Below are positions 20,501 to 31,518 of a stretch of DNA of 38,462 bases, in pieces. The stretch comes from Symbiodinium natans (Eukaryota; Sar; Dinophyceae; Suessiales; Symbiodiniaceae): positions 64,001 to 102,462 of the forward strand of contig CAJNDS010000622.1 in NCBI GenBank assembly GCA_905221605.1, in the 5' to 3' direction. The translations under genes and the position numbers were made by a program. Within the stretch, counting starts at the first letter, position 1. Each line of letters starts with the position of its first letter. The notes beneath the pieces are model-generated. The model was not told the DNA's origin. It searched no databases and saw only the letters and a list, made by a program, of their open reading frames with translations.

Positions 20501-23500
20501 ACTGGGGAACAGAGGAGGCACAACCACATGCCAGACCCCTCCGTACACTCTTCTTTAGTTGGAGTGCCTCCCTCCCGCAGACTGCCCTGATGTTCTGTCT
20601 TTTTCCTCGCAGGTCCTGATGCCTGTCTACACTACGACCAAGGAGGCGTGATGTCGCGCACCAGGAAAGAGTGTTTTTCTATGAGAGTTGTATGGGGCTG
20701 CAGCTGCCTTCGGCTTGACAGGCCGTGCAGAAGCACCCTAATGCGTCTGTCTTCGTGAATTTTGCCTCCTTCCGATCGGTGCACGAGACATCCATGGAGG
20801 CCTGAAGAATTCTCCAGTGTCCTCCGTGGGGTCCCAGGCTGTATTGCATTGTGTCAAGGCCATGAACCACAAGAATCTGAAGACCATTGCTATCATCGCG
20901 GAGGCAACTCTTGCACATACAGGAAGACACTGGCTCGTGTTAGTTTGGATTGTGTCTTGGGCAGGGCGTGCCCGAGCAACAGACTCGCGACATCATCAAG
21001 GTCGCAGAGGAGAAGGGCGTAGGTGAGCTTGCTTGTGAGCATTGCGCATGTACCAGCATGGTGCTAAGCTGCGGACACAGGCATCATCGGTCCAGCGACT
21101 GTGGGTGGCATCAAGCCGGGCTGCCTGCGCATCGGAAACACTGGCGGTATGCTGCGGCCTTGAGCATCGAAGTGCTGCTGCTTGGCGCGAGACGCGTTCA
21201 AGAGCGCGCCATTCTTGAGGCTGGACAACATTGTGATGTCCCGCCTGTACCGGCCTGGTTCCGTCGCCTACGTCTCAAAGTCCGGAGGAATGCAAAGCGC
21301 TGAGCTTGCCCACACAGATACGAATGCCCAGACACGAATGCCAATGCCCGCTTCACGATGCTCGCTGCAGGTCCAATGAGCTCAACAACATCGTCGCCCG
21401 AAATTCGGATGGTGTCTACGAGGGTGTTGCCATTGGTCTGGGCCCTTCAACGCCCTCGTTCTCTGCAGTGGTTTGTATGTAGTCGCACGGAGTCGGATGC
21501 TGCGCAGCCCTGCAACTAAGTCAACTGCTTAAGGTGGCGACCGATACCCCGGCAGCAGGTTCTTGGATCACTTCCTCCGCTACCAGGACCAGTCTGAAGA
21601 GACTTGCCACTCTGATGCTTACTGCCGATGTCGGCCAACATTGGAGAGGACGATGCCAACGCCAAGATGCTGCTGTTGCTGGGAGAGGTTGGCGGCGTGG
21701 ACGAGTACGACCTGATCGATGTACGCTCCCCATTTTCAGCCCAATGTCCTCAAGTCTTTCGTTGCACCAGAGGAAAGTAGGCAAGTGCAGCCTGGCCAAG
21801 GCTGTGAAGAAGGGACGCATCACAAAGCCAGTGGTGGCCTGGTGTGTGGGCACATGTGCCTCCTGCTTCACTACGGAGGTCCGGGCATGTTCGGACTCAT
21901 GCCGCAAACCCCTAAAAGTCTGAATCCATGTAAATACTCATGCAAGCCCGTGTGTAGCCGCAGCCATCATCCCCCTTGAGGTGCAGTTTGGACACGCTGG
22001 TGCCCAGGCCAAGGGCTGGATCAGCTCTTCCGAGGGCCCCTGCATGCCCTCCCGCTGCAGGCTCGTGGTGACATGGAGACTGCCGCTGCAAAGAACAAGG
22101 CCGAAACGTCGGGTGTCCATGCACATGCACATGCACATGCACATGCACATGCACATGCACATGCACATGCACATGCACATGCACATGCACATGCACATGC
22201 ACATGCACATGCGTGTGTGTCTGTGTGCGTGCGTGCACATGTCGTGTGCACATTGAGACTGGGAAGGCGATGAAGGAGGCGGGCTTCCATGTGCCAGACT
22301 CCTTCGACCTGCTTCCGGAGATGATCAACAAGGTTGGGATGGGTGGCCTGACCTGTCAGATGTGTTTTCCGCTGCACTTCCTCCTGCGGTTTCATGCAGG
22401 TTTACACCAGCTTGGTGGAAGCTGGTGAGATCGTGGAGACGCCGGAGGGCGAGACTCCCCAGGCTTCAACGCAGCATGGGTGCTAGAGTCTGCTAGAGTG
22501 CTGGTACCACTGCAGCCAGTGGTTTAAGCAGGTGCCGATGGACTACACCTGGGCAAAGAAGCTTGGCATGGTCAGGCGGGGATGCTGTTCTGCTTGTGAC
22601 CTTGTGGGATCAGCATATCGTGGTCTCTACAGGAAGCCTGCGAACTTCATCTCCTCCATCTCGGATGACCGTGGCGAGGACCATCCATTTTTTGCGATGA
22701 CGGCTGGCTCCTGCTAGTGCTGGCAAGGAGCTCACCTACTGCGGCATGAGCATCTCAGACGTCTTCAGCAAGGTGCGTCGTCTCCGATCTTCACGCGAAC
22801 ATGCATGTGCAGACTACGAGTGGCCGCATATATATATATATATATATAGATGAGCTTCGCGTGCTTGCGCGAGGAGATTGGCATCGGTGGTGTCCTCTCC
22901 CTCCTGTGGTTCCGGCGACAGCTTCCTGCCCAGCGCTGAGAGTCAAACAGACTGAGAAGGGCGGGAGTGCGAGGAGTGAGAGTGAGAGAGTGGCCCCCTC
23001 GAGGCCAACTCTGTCAAATCTTTCACACACGCTGATGATCCCTTGTGTTCTTTCCCCCTCGGGAGAATGCACCCAGGGCCTGAAAACCCTTGTGGAAGAG
23101 ACCTACAGCCCGGTTAGATCAGCCAAACCAGAGCTCTTCCGTGGAAAGCACGACCCAAGCCGGAGGAACAGAAATTTACATTAAGCCAAACAGAACTCAC
23201 GGTGGCCTTTTCGGAAGTTGGAACATGGGCTGGCCCAGTTGATTATGACTGCACGGGCATTGTCTTTGGGAAGTTGGCCCGAAACACAAGAAGTGCATGC
23301 AGAAAGTGAAACGCGGAGAGGAGGAGCGTGTGAAAGCTGTATGGCTCTGTCATGTGACATGTGCTCTCCGACACTGGGCAGTCAGGAGATTGCTGTGTTT
23401 GATGCGTGGATTTGCTAGAGGCCTACTGCTCGAAGTTCATCGAGATGATCCTCATGGTAACCGCAGATCATGGTCCAGCAGTGAGTGGCGCACACAACAC

Positions 23501-25243
23501 CATCGTCACTGCCCGTGCAGGCACATCAGCACTCACAGATGCGAGTCAACCGTGGTCGTCGTAGATGCCAAAAGCATTCACGCGCCAGGCAAAGACCTGG
23601 TGTCCTCTCTCTGCAGTGGTCTGCTGACTATCGGTCCTCGATTTGGTGGTGCACTGGATGACGCGGCAAGGATGCTGCTCAGCTCGGAAGCGGCGATGCT
23701 GTGATTGTGTTGCGGTTCACGGTCGCAGCTGCGCGACTTGAACTCATAAACCGCTCTTGATGATCAGGTTCGCAGATGCGCAGGGCAGTGGTGTCGCGCC
23801 CAAGGCGCGACGGTCTTCTTGTGTGGTGGAGGGTGCTGGGTCGTAGTGCTGGGTCGAGATGCTTCCATGGCAACAAATTGAGGATTGGATCGAGAAGATG
23901 AAGAAGAGCAATCAGCTGATCATGGGCATCGGGCACAGGATCAAGTCCCTGGCCAACCCGGACCAGCGAGTCGGCGCCCCACATCACCAGCATCTGCGCA
24001 ATTTTGAAAGCATATTGTCCAAAGAGGGCCCTAGCTTACAGAGCACATGTCAGGTTGAGATCATCAAGGGCTTTGCGAAGAAGCATTTCAACAACACGCC
24101 AGTTCTTGACTATGCCCTGGCCGTGGAAGCTTGACTTTGGCAGCTACTTGTAGAGAGATGTCCATTGTATGAGAGTGGTCACCTGCGCAAATCATGCCTG
24201 CAGTGATGATTTAGGAACAGATCACCACCCGCAAGCGAGCAAATCTTATCCTGAACGTCGATGGCTGTATCGCCGTGTCCCTTCCACAGCATTATCTAGA
24301 TCTTCAGCCGACGTTCTTTGGAGCTTCTTTGGCTAACTGGGGAGTCCAGGTCGTTCGTGGACATGATCAGATCTTGCGGGGCCTTCTCCAAGGAATCTTG
24401 TAGCCAGGGCTCTTGGCGCTGCTATCATGAAGCACCTTGTTAAGAGGCCGGTGCCGCCATTGCCTTGGGCAGGAAGAGTGCGATGACCTCATGGCCTTTG
24501 GCTGCCTCAATGGCCTGTTCGTTCTGGGTGCGGCTCTCATATGGGCTCTGAGGGGGCAAGTCGTAGCAAGTCGTAGCGGTTATCGTCGTCGTTGTCGTTG
24601 TTGTTGATGAGGAAGTTGTTGTGGTACTGATACTGGTAGTGGCTGTCGGGTTGAGATGCTGGTGGTGGTGTCCGAGGCGTAGCCACGGTTGCTGTCGCAT
24701 CCTTCGTAGTCAGTACAATCTGCGGCAGCGGAGGGAGTGAGTTTCAGCGTCAGTAGTCAGTAACTACCAGAAGTAGTGCAGAGGAGTACGTTTCAGTAGT
24801 AGTTAGCACAAACTAGTGAAAGAAGCATAAGTCGCGTGCGCTGTCGAAGTAGAATGAGAAGGTGTCAGTTCAGCACGAATGTTCTGTATTCAGTCTTCAT
24901 TCATTTTCATTCAAGAGCCAGTGTTTTAGGCCGATCGATCGGCTTCATTGGCCACTACTTGGACCAGCTGCGGCCCTGATCTTAGATCTAAGCAGTCCCT
25001 AAGATTGGAATTTCCAGTCGGTATAGTGCAGGACACTCGCACACGCCTTTGAAAGACACATCATCGATCTTTTACAGACTTGCGGGAGCAAGGCTGAAGC
25101 AGCCGCTGTACCGCCATCCTTGGGACGACATCACCTACATCCAGGACCTCTCCTGCCACGCAAGCGTTCCCTTGGACATGGTGCCGCGATCATTTGCCGA
25201 GCTTACCATGCTGCAGGAGTTGGCTGGCCAGGGGCCAGAGTAA
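17592..25243 (+). CDS. ACLY: ATP-citrate lyase, fused animal-type, copy 2 (39 exons)
   Basis: Same enzyme as copy 1; the model gives 3276 nt (1091 aa). Exons: 17592-18734, 18805-18906, 18999-19100, 19378-19409, 19486-19520, 19997-20024, 20086-20135, 20202-20231, 20295-20347, 20491-20517, 20613-20645, 20722-20799, 20859-20903, 20965-21022, 21081-21150, 21220-21291, 21371-21435, 21534-21586, 21649-21720, 21801-21878, 21981-22007, 22061-22099, 22267-22332, 22400-22462, 22532-22575, 22633-22678, 22728-22772, 22874-22927, 23421-23520, 23589-23673, 23768-23804, 23883-23969, 24054-24128, 24215-24276, 24350-24392, 24473-24527, 24930-24972, 25093-25144, 25217-25243. Donors: 23 GC, 11 GT, 4 GA. The phospho-histidine FGHAGAQ (~747) and lyase motifs [17 protein letters not shown] and LNVDG are all present, so the gene looks functional. 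It lacks the copy 1 intron at 6763-6874. The last 72-nt intron (25145-25216, GA-AG) is in frame and stop-free, so retention would add 24 residues. Start: ATG 17592, aligned to copy 1. Confidence 0.93.
22118..22212. repeat. CATGCA hexanucleotide microsatellite, about 16 units
   Basis: About 95 bases of perfect GCACAT units fill the middle of the intron 22100-22266 of lyase copy 2, then grade into a TG-rich end. Purines and pyrimidines alternate strictly, so the tract can adopt Z-DNA. Long open frames over it (His-Ala, Met-His, His-Val repeats) are by-products of the 6-base period and not genes. Confidence 0.95.
22829..22849. repeat. TA microsatellite in intron
   Basis: About ten TA units in the intron 22773-22873 of lyase copy 2. 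Confidence 0.9.
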
Positions 25244-26915
25244 ACGCTTCGATTCTCATCTTTTAGTGAGAAGCTCGGTCGAGTGGCTGGGTGATGCGTG
25301 TACTGGATCTGGTGCGAGGCAGGAAAGTGTTGCAGCAATTCCGCAGGTGCTCGTCGTGAAGAGGAGTACGTGTTGCACGGCGGCATCTGGAAACTGGAAA
25401 GGTTTGCTGACCATGCACTTGCACGCATCTGTGCTATCACAGTCACGAGGGCGTAGTAAGCCCATGTGCCATTGGCAGTGCTTATGTCCTGTGCTGCTTC
25501 TCCGCCGTCGATCGCCTCCTCAGGCTTCTCCTTTGCTTCTGTTTGACACGCGTTCTCAACGAAGCAAACTGGAAAACAGATGAGCCTTACTGACTTTTTG
25601 CACAGTTATTTTCATACAAAAAGAATTAAATTCAACATGCTTCAACTCGATCAACATAACAGTCACGGACAAAGACGTGTTAAATGCATTTTTGCTTCAA
25701 TGCACATGTTGAACGGAGCACTTTCAAATCAACGCGTGCAATTTGACTAGGGTTTCACCGTGTGAAACATATCTCACGCACGACCAGGAAAAGTTACATG
25801 TTCAGAACACCGCGCCAGAAGCAACCCACAAGCAGAGGATGCTGTTTACCCGACCTGCACTCGAAAGCATGTGCTATTAAGCAAGAACGATAGATTCGGC
25901 TGCTGTTCAAAGGCCATGAGAACAAATGATTGTCTTGGTGTCATGTGAAACGAAAGCCAGGCGATGTACTGGTTTCTGTGCCACAAGCGAAGAAAACCTG
26001 CAACTACTCCTATGCGGGGGCGCGCGCGCACGCGCGCGCACGCGCGCGCGGGCACGCTCGCGCGCGTGCGTGTGTGTATGTGTGTATGTGTTGCGTGTCT
26101 TGGATGCCATAAAAAGCTGCAAAGAATTGCAAGATATCACCATTCTAGATTTTTTGCTGCTCTTCTGTCAGAGATGTCGGATAGTTCGACGGACAGCTGA
26201 GGCCTGGCAAAGGCAACTTGGCTATCAGTTTTGCACCTGTGCTAATCCTGACCAGTAGACGTGTGCAGGAGCGCAGCTGCTTAAAAAGGCAGCATGGTCG
26301 TGTTTCTTGTTCTCCAGGTTTTCCAAGCGAGATGAAATCTCTAGTGGTGTTGTCGCAGCACCTGTGAGACCAAAAGGGAATGTCACTGCATCATCCTGTA
26401 ATGAAAAATGTCTTAGTCATTATCATGTTTAAGGATTTTGACCGGTGTTGTGGCGATGCCAAAACCTTCTGCGGAAGCTTTGAAGCTTCGCACCTAGAAG
26501 CACGCCTTGGCGGAGCCCTTTCTGCGGATCTGCAGTTCATGCAGTGAACAAGACCGATCAGTGCCCTCCTCGCTAGCCATTGCAGCTTCTTTCCCTGGTG
26601 TCTTGCAGCATTGGAAGCAGAAAGAACTTGCAAACGCAAGCGTTTGTGAACCTTTCGAAGGCAGCTGAAGTTGGCTGGTCGGAGGTGCAGAAGGCGAGCA
26701 GCTGGTCGGTCGTCTTGTAACTTGTTGTCTGCTGGGGATTGGGTTTCTGAACAGGACCAAGACGGCCGGTCCATGCGTGGCGACGGCCGCAAGCTTGCGC
26801 ACAAGTTGCTGGCCTCAGTGGCGCTGCAGTACAGCAGTAGCAGCTCTAGTGCTGTAGCCCCACATATACACCACAGGCGCATCGTCGATAAGTAGAGGAG
26901 ATTTTGCTGCAGCAG
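25244..26915. other. Region downstream of lyase copy 2 without a recognised gene
   Basis: About 1.7 kb that should include the 3' untranslated region of copy 2. A possible plus-strand exon near 25350-25402 reads ARREEEYVLHGGIWKLE between a CAG acceptor and a GT donor, but nothing ties it to neighbours. The minus-strand frame at 26391-26936 (181 codons) has no recognisable motif. The stretch 25570-25800 is relatively AT-rich and looks non-coding. Confidence 0.45.
26020..26091. repeat. CG/GT alternating purine-pyrimidine tract
   Basis: About 70 bases of nearly unbroken alternating purine and pyrimidine: CGCGCGCGCA-type units followed by TGTGTG/TATG. This is the classic composition for left-handed Z-DNA and is rich in CpG. 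Confidence 0.9.
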
Positions 26916-26975
26916 GTTCAACATCTTCCAGGACATCTCCTCGGAGGATGATGATGGCGAGCTCGAGAAGGACAG
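26916..26975 (+). CDS. Candidate exon of an unidentified gene
   Basis: After a pyrimidine-rich CAG acceptor the frame reads FNIFQDISSEDDDGELEK, an acidic coding-like stretch; the donor is not certain (the end is approximate). No family is recognised and the partner exons are unknown. The telomere-like array starts about 90 bases downstream. Confidence 0.3.
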
Positions 26976-27065
26976 ACATCGCAGGGGGTACCGATCAAAA
27001 GCTTAACTTGGGAACGCAGAGTGCGCAAAGAAAACTTGTACATGTCCTCCAGTCCATGGACGCTT

Positions 27066-27199
27066 ACCCTAAACCCTAAACCCTAAACCCTAAACCCTAA
27101 ACCCTAAACCCTAAACCCTAAACCCTAAACCCTAAACCCTAAACCCTAAACCCTAAACCCTAAACCCTAAGCCCTAAACCCTAAACCCTAAACCCTAAG
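27066..27199 (-). repeat. Interstitial CCCTAAA array, about 19 units
   Basis: 134 bases of CCCTAAA, perfect except for one GCCCTAA unit. It is the longest telomere-type array in the window. Unrelated, gene-bearing sequence continues on both sides, so it is not a chromosome end here. Whether it is intronic or intergenic cannot be decided. Confidence 0.95.
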
Positions 27200-27363
27200 T
27201 GGGAAACCCGAAGTCGCAATCCAGGAACGGCGCGGCCTCACTGTGGAACAGATCCTGGCGTGCCACTTACTGGGCGCGGGATGACCGGACAGCCTACTGT
27301 TCGTAGTATTATTTTTGATTGTATGTTATTAACAAGCTTAATGCTTTTGGCAGCATTATTAAG

Positions 27364-28200
27364 TTTTTTTTTTTTTTTATGATCTTTTTGTATAATTTGT
27401 ACTATTTGTATTGTTTTCACTGTTTGCACTGTCTGTATTGTTTGTATCATCTGTACTCTTTGTACTGTTTGCATGATTTGCATTACTTGTACTGGATGTA
27501 TTATTTGTATTATTTGCATTATTTGTATTTGTGCTTTATTTGTATTATTTGTATTATTTGTATTATTTGTATTATTTGTATTATTTGTATTATTTGTATT
27601 ATGTGTATTATTTGTATTATTTGTATTATTTGTATTATTTGTATTATTTGTCTTCTTTGTATTATTTGTCTTCTTTGTATTCTTTGTGTTTTTTGTATTA
27701 GTGGTATTATTTGTAGTATTTGTATTATTTGTATTCTTTGTGTGTTTTTTTTGCATTTTTTGTATTCTCTGTATCACTTGTATTATTTGTATTATTTGTA
27801 ACGTTTGTATGACTTGTTCTGTTTGTACTATTTGTCCGATTTGTACTATGTGTACTATGTGTACCATATGTGTACTATGTGTACTATGCGTACTATGCGT
27901 ACTATGTGTACTATGTGTACTATGTGTACTATGTGTACTATGTGTACTATGTGTACTATGTGTACTATGTGTACCATGTGTACTATGTGTACTATGTGTA
28001 CTATGTGTACTATGTGTACTATGTGTACTATGTGTACTATGTGTACTATGTGTACTATGTGTACTATGTGTACTATGTGTACTATGTGTACTATGTGTAC
28101 TATGTGTACTATGTGTACTATGTGTACTATGATATGTGTTTGTTGTACTATTTGCACGAATTGTACTGTTTGCGTTTTTTGTACTATTTACATTTGTGTA
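27364..28200. repeat. 9-bp minisatellite of about 0.8 kb with a T15 tract at its left edge
   Basis: After a run of 15 T (27364-27378), the sequence keeps a 9-base period for about 800 bases. The left part is degenerate and dominated by TTTGTATTA; the right part (about 27844-28130) is a very regular TGTGTACTA array of some 30 units; the far right is degenerate again. Because nine is a multiple of three and several phases contain no stop, long frames stay open on both strands (Cys-Val-Leu, Tyr-Tyr-Val, Ser-Thr-His repeats). These are best treated as artefacts of the period. Confidence 0.95.
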
Positions 28201-28373
28201 TTCTTGTATGACGTTCATACGTGGAATTACAGGCTTCTTTGAAGACCAGACGGCATTCAGTGGAAACAAGGAGGTGCTGGCGTTCAAAGTGCACTTCTAA
28301 GTTTCACGTACCCCCAACTCCCTTGACGCATTAGGACACCTCTGCGAAACGCTTGTGATAGCTGTTGCCCAAG

Positions 28374-28557
28374 AAGGCTGAGATCAAGAGACCCTGCTCT
28401 GCCAACGTAAGTTAAGACACCTTCGCAGGAAGACAGCTTGTACTGTTTTCATAGTCAGAAAGTGCGCCCGATATGCCCAGGAGAGGAGTCCGAAATATGC
28501 GGACAAGTTCTTGGACAAGGTGAAGCCCTTGCTGGTTGACCCGAAGGCGGACCCACA
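28374..28557 (+). CDS. Two candidate exons of an unidentified gene
   Basis: 28374-28406 reads KAEIKRPCSAN before a canonical GTAAG donor. 28459-28557 reads KCARYAQERSPKYADKFL then DKVKPLLVDPKADP, a lysine-rich helical stretch between a CAG acceptor and a GT donor. The phases of the two do not join directly, so they may belong to different splice arrangements or need an unseen exon. No family recognised. Confidence 0.3.
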
Positions 28558-29525
28558 GTGTTGGTGTAGCGAATGCTGAGCTACATGTTGTCCGAAAGAA
28601 ATTTAGCCACAGTCACGCGTTTAAGTTTTGAGTGGCGCAGGTCAGCAAGACAGCTGCTGGAGGGGCTTTCACAATGCTTGAGGACTGTTGGGACAGGGGG
28701 CTGGAAGCATCATTGAGACGAGCTTGGCTTTCAAGGAGCCCCATCTTATGCCCTTGCTGAATGAGAGCAGAGACCTCGGGAGTTTCGAGCAGAAGGCAGC
28801 ATTCACCGTCCCTACACACCCGAAACTTGCAGGTTCGAAGTCGGTCCAGCGCCACATTCGGAAGTGCCGGACTGCGTTGAAGCACAAGTCTGAGCTGCTT
28901 CGGGTCTTAGTTGTGATTGCTGTCAATTCGATGCCGGGTGCTAAGGCAGATGAACTGGGCGATGACTTCGCTTTTGGCACACAAGGTCGTCACAGGGGCT
29001 CGTTAAAGTTTCTCATTCAGCAGAGTTGGCAGTCCCCGAGCAGCATCGGACATGTCACAATCCCCGCATCAGAATGAGCTTCTCTGTGTTAAGCTACAAC
29101 TCACAAATCGGCCATTGCACTTTCAGCTGCAGTGCTTCTTGGGGCTTGGGGGTTGGTTTTCAGCCCCTTTTGAGCCTTTCCGGGGGCTTTGGGGGACCGC
29201 TTCCCAAGACAGTGAGTTGCAGGACAGTCCATGGCGCGGCTTGGAAGTGAAGGGCTCCCTGGCAGAGCATGGCTGCGTCGCGGGCTTGGCTCATCTTGAA
29301 GCCATCCCCAACTTGGGGGGTTTTACGATACTAGGGGGTGCCTTATTAGGGACCTTGTTATAGGATGTCTTAGGGGATCCTAGTTTTTGGGGTCTATGGG
29401 GTCCCTTATGATTGCAAACCCCCCACATGCATTCGCCATGTCCTTGGGAATGGGTGTGGCGATGCGAGGTAAAGCTGCTCGAGCTGATGAAGTCAGGCCG
29501 CACTGGAGTTTCTGATGTAAGTAGA

Positions 29526-29660
29526 GCATATATATATATATACATACATACATACATATATAAGTAAATATTTTAAGTAAATAAATAAATATATTTGTCT
29601 ATATACACATATATATATATATATATCTATTCTATTCTATTCTTTTCTTTTCTTTTCCAT
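29526..29660. repeat. AT-rich simple-sequence block
   Basis: A chain of TA, ACAT, AAGTAAAT and TTCTA/TTCTT units of about 135 bases, ending in pentamers TTCTA and TTTTC. It marks a sharp local drop in GC content. Confidence 0.9.
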
Positions 29661-29864
29661 TCGATTCTATTGAAGCCCAAGCATTTCAGAAACGAGTCTT
29701 CTGCAGGTATGGCCGTCGGCAAGTTCAGCGAGGTGCCAGGGTTCCTGTACCCCTAACACGGGCATCCCCCTGCAAACGCCACACCCGAAGGCCCCCCCGG
29801 AAGGCTCCCCAAACCTGCAGGGACCTTGAGGCCCTAGAAAAGCAAGCCTCACGCCCACGGGCAG

Positions 29865-30255
29865 GTTCACGAAGAGGAGTTCGCAAAGCTCATGGACAAT
29901 CTGCACAGGCATCGCAGTGGCGCAAGAAGTATAAGTAGCGGCAGACACAGACACAGCAAGAAGGTGTTCGGAAATAAGATCGTGCTGGGGCTCCTTTGTG
30001 GCTTCTGTGCTGTCTAGAGTGTTTGAAGAGCTTTTGCGTTCTGCAACCTGATTGTGCGGAGCAGGTTGTACATGGACATCTTCGAGCGCCGTGGTCAGGA
30101 GATTGCTAGCCCTGATGCTGAAAGTAATCGAGTGAACGTAACGTAGCAGAACCTGTCTGCTAGTGAGCTCAGTGGGTGCATGGAAATGCATGGAGGTAGT
30201 CTTGGGCGACACCTTCAAAAGCATGTCAAACAAACAAGTTGGGCTTACATGGAAG
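29865..30255 (+). CDS. Unidentified helical protein, three phase-compatible exons
   Basis: 29865-29908 reads VHEEEFAKLMDNLH and ends in AG before a GC donor. 30065-30098 starts with the G that completes Arg and reads LYMDIFERRGQ, followed by a GA donor. From 30196 the frame reads VVLGDTFKSMSNKQVGLTWK (end approximate). All acceptors are AG|G and the phases join, the same style as the lyase genes. No family is recognised. Further possible exons follow near 30311 and 30456. The minus-strand frame over 29667-30260 is the shadow of this exon chain. Confidence 0.45.
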
Positions 30256-30557
30256 ATCAACTGATCGGTGGCCGAGAAGTGTCACCCACATACATCAGAT
30301 TCGCACAGGTCAGAGCTTTTGAGCACGATTTGCGCACGCTGATTCTACTACTATCAGCATCTCTACATGGGAACACCTTTTCTTCACCTCTCTATACTGC
30401 TGCGGCGCAAACTGGTAGTACAAGAGCATGCTCATGGTGCCATTGCTGACTTAGCAGAACTGCATGATCATCAAAACGCGAAGGCCAGTCAAGACGTTGA
30501 GTATTCTTGTCCACACAGATCCACACAGTGTGTCAACACTAAGGGTTTAAATTCAAG

Positions 30558-30626
30558 GGTAAGCGGGGCAACGCCGCGGTGTGCACGGCCGGCGCCCTGG
30601 CTGCGGACCATGGTTTTTTCCTCAAG
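30558..30626 (+). CDS. Candidate exon of an unidentified gene
   Basis: Between an AAG acceptor and a GC donor the frame reads GKRGNAAVCTAGALAADHG then FFLK. It looks coding, but no family is recognised. It may belong with the exon chain at 29865-30255; phases between them were not resolved. Confidence 0.35.
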
Positions 30627-30665
30627 GCCTTCTGGACACAAATCGCACTCTTGGGGGGGTTGCTG

Positions 30666-30747
30666 CTCGCGAGATGCGAAACTGTCGTCGCTTTTGGACG
30701 TGTGGTCTCGCGAAATGCGAAGCTGTCATCGCTTTTGCGCTTCTGGG
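30666..30747 (+). repeat. Two-copy 41-bp direct tandem duplication
   Basis: CTCGCGAGATGCGAAACTG... at 30666-30706 is followed directly by an imperfect second copy at 30707-30747. About three quarters of the positions agree, with the clearest match over the first 30 bases. Confidence 0.8.
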
Positions 30748-31518
30748 CCCACGAGGTCTCTCATTGTTTGGGATGAAAAGATGTCCTACCAACGATGAAC
30801 CCTGCAGCCGTCCGGAAAGGTAGTTGGAAGGATTCACGCGCAGGAACAATTCCCAAGTCTATGGCCATTCCGCATCTTCCAGTCGTTAAGTCGTTGACCT
30901 GAGTTTGCCGACTTTGAGTTGCCCATATCCCAGAAATTGAATGCCCTTGATCCTGAGAAGCTCGGGCCATGTCGCTTCGGTTCGCACCCCCTCGTGCTGA
31001 GCTTCTGCAGCCGGCCACGATATCACCAGCATCTCTTCAGCCAGCAAGTTCGGCAAGCATCGTGCCAAGCCGGCACGATGTTGCGAGCGGCTGGGACAAG
31101 AATTGCTTAGGCGGCCGCAGCGGTTTTGCTCCTAGGGTCGCTTCGGGAGGCGCGCTTTGCAAGCTGAGGTCGAAGTAGTCGCACTCTTGCGCTGGTGGCC
31201 ACGCTGGGTGCGTGCCGCTCCTTTCAGAGCAAGCTTCGCCGATGCGCTGCGCCGGCGCTGAAGCGCGTGGTGAAAGAGGACACCAAGACGAAGACGGCAA
31301 AGACGCATCTCTGGGGAGTCGTGATACGCGCTCCCATTTGGAAAGGGCGGTGGTGGCAGTTCTGGAAGCCGGTGGCCTGCCTTCAAGGCTTCAGGACAAG
31401 ATCTTCCTTCCTTGTTCTTTTGTAGTCTTGAGTAGTTGCGGTAGTGCAAGCAGCTCCTTTTCTTTGCCTCTTCCCGTGCGCCGTTCGGTCCCTTCGGAGC
31501 AACTCAGGTCCTGATAAG

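Noticed and set aside
22118-22212. CRISPR array or other spaced repeat
   Set aside because: The units are contiguous six-base repeats without spacers.
21912-22395. His-Val, Met-His and His-Ala repeat frames
   Set aside because: They are translations of the GCACAT microsatellite within a lyase intron.
27066-27199. True chromosome end (telomere)
   Set aside because: The array is only 134 bases and unrelated complex sequence continues for more than 11 kb on the right, so it is interstitial.
27238-28287. Minus-strand frame of 349 codons rich in Ser-Thr-His and Asn-Thr
   Set aside because: It lies on the 9-base minisatellite; frames on both strands are open for the same reason, so there is no evidence of a real protein.
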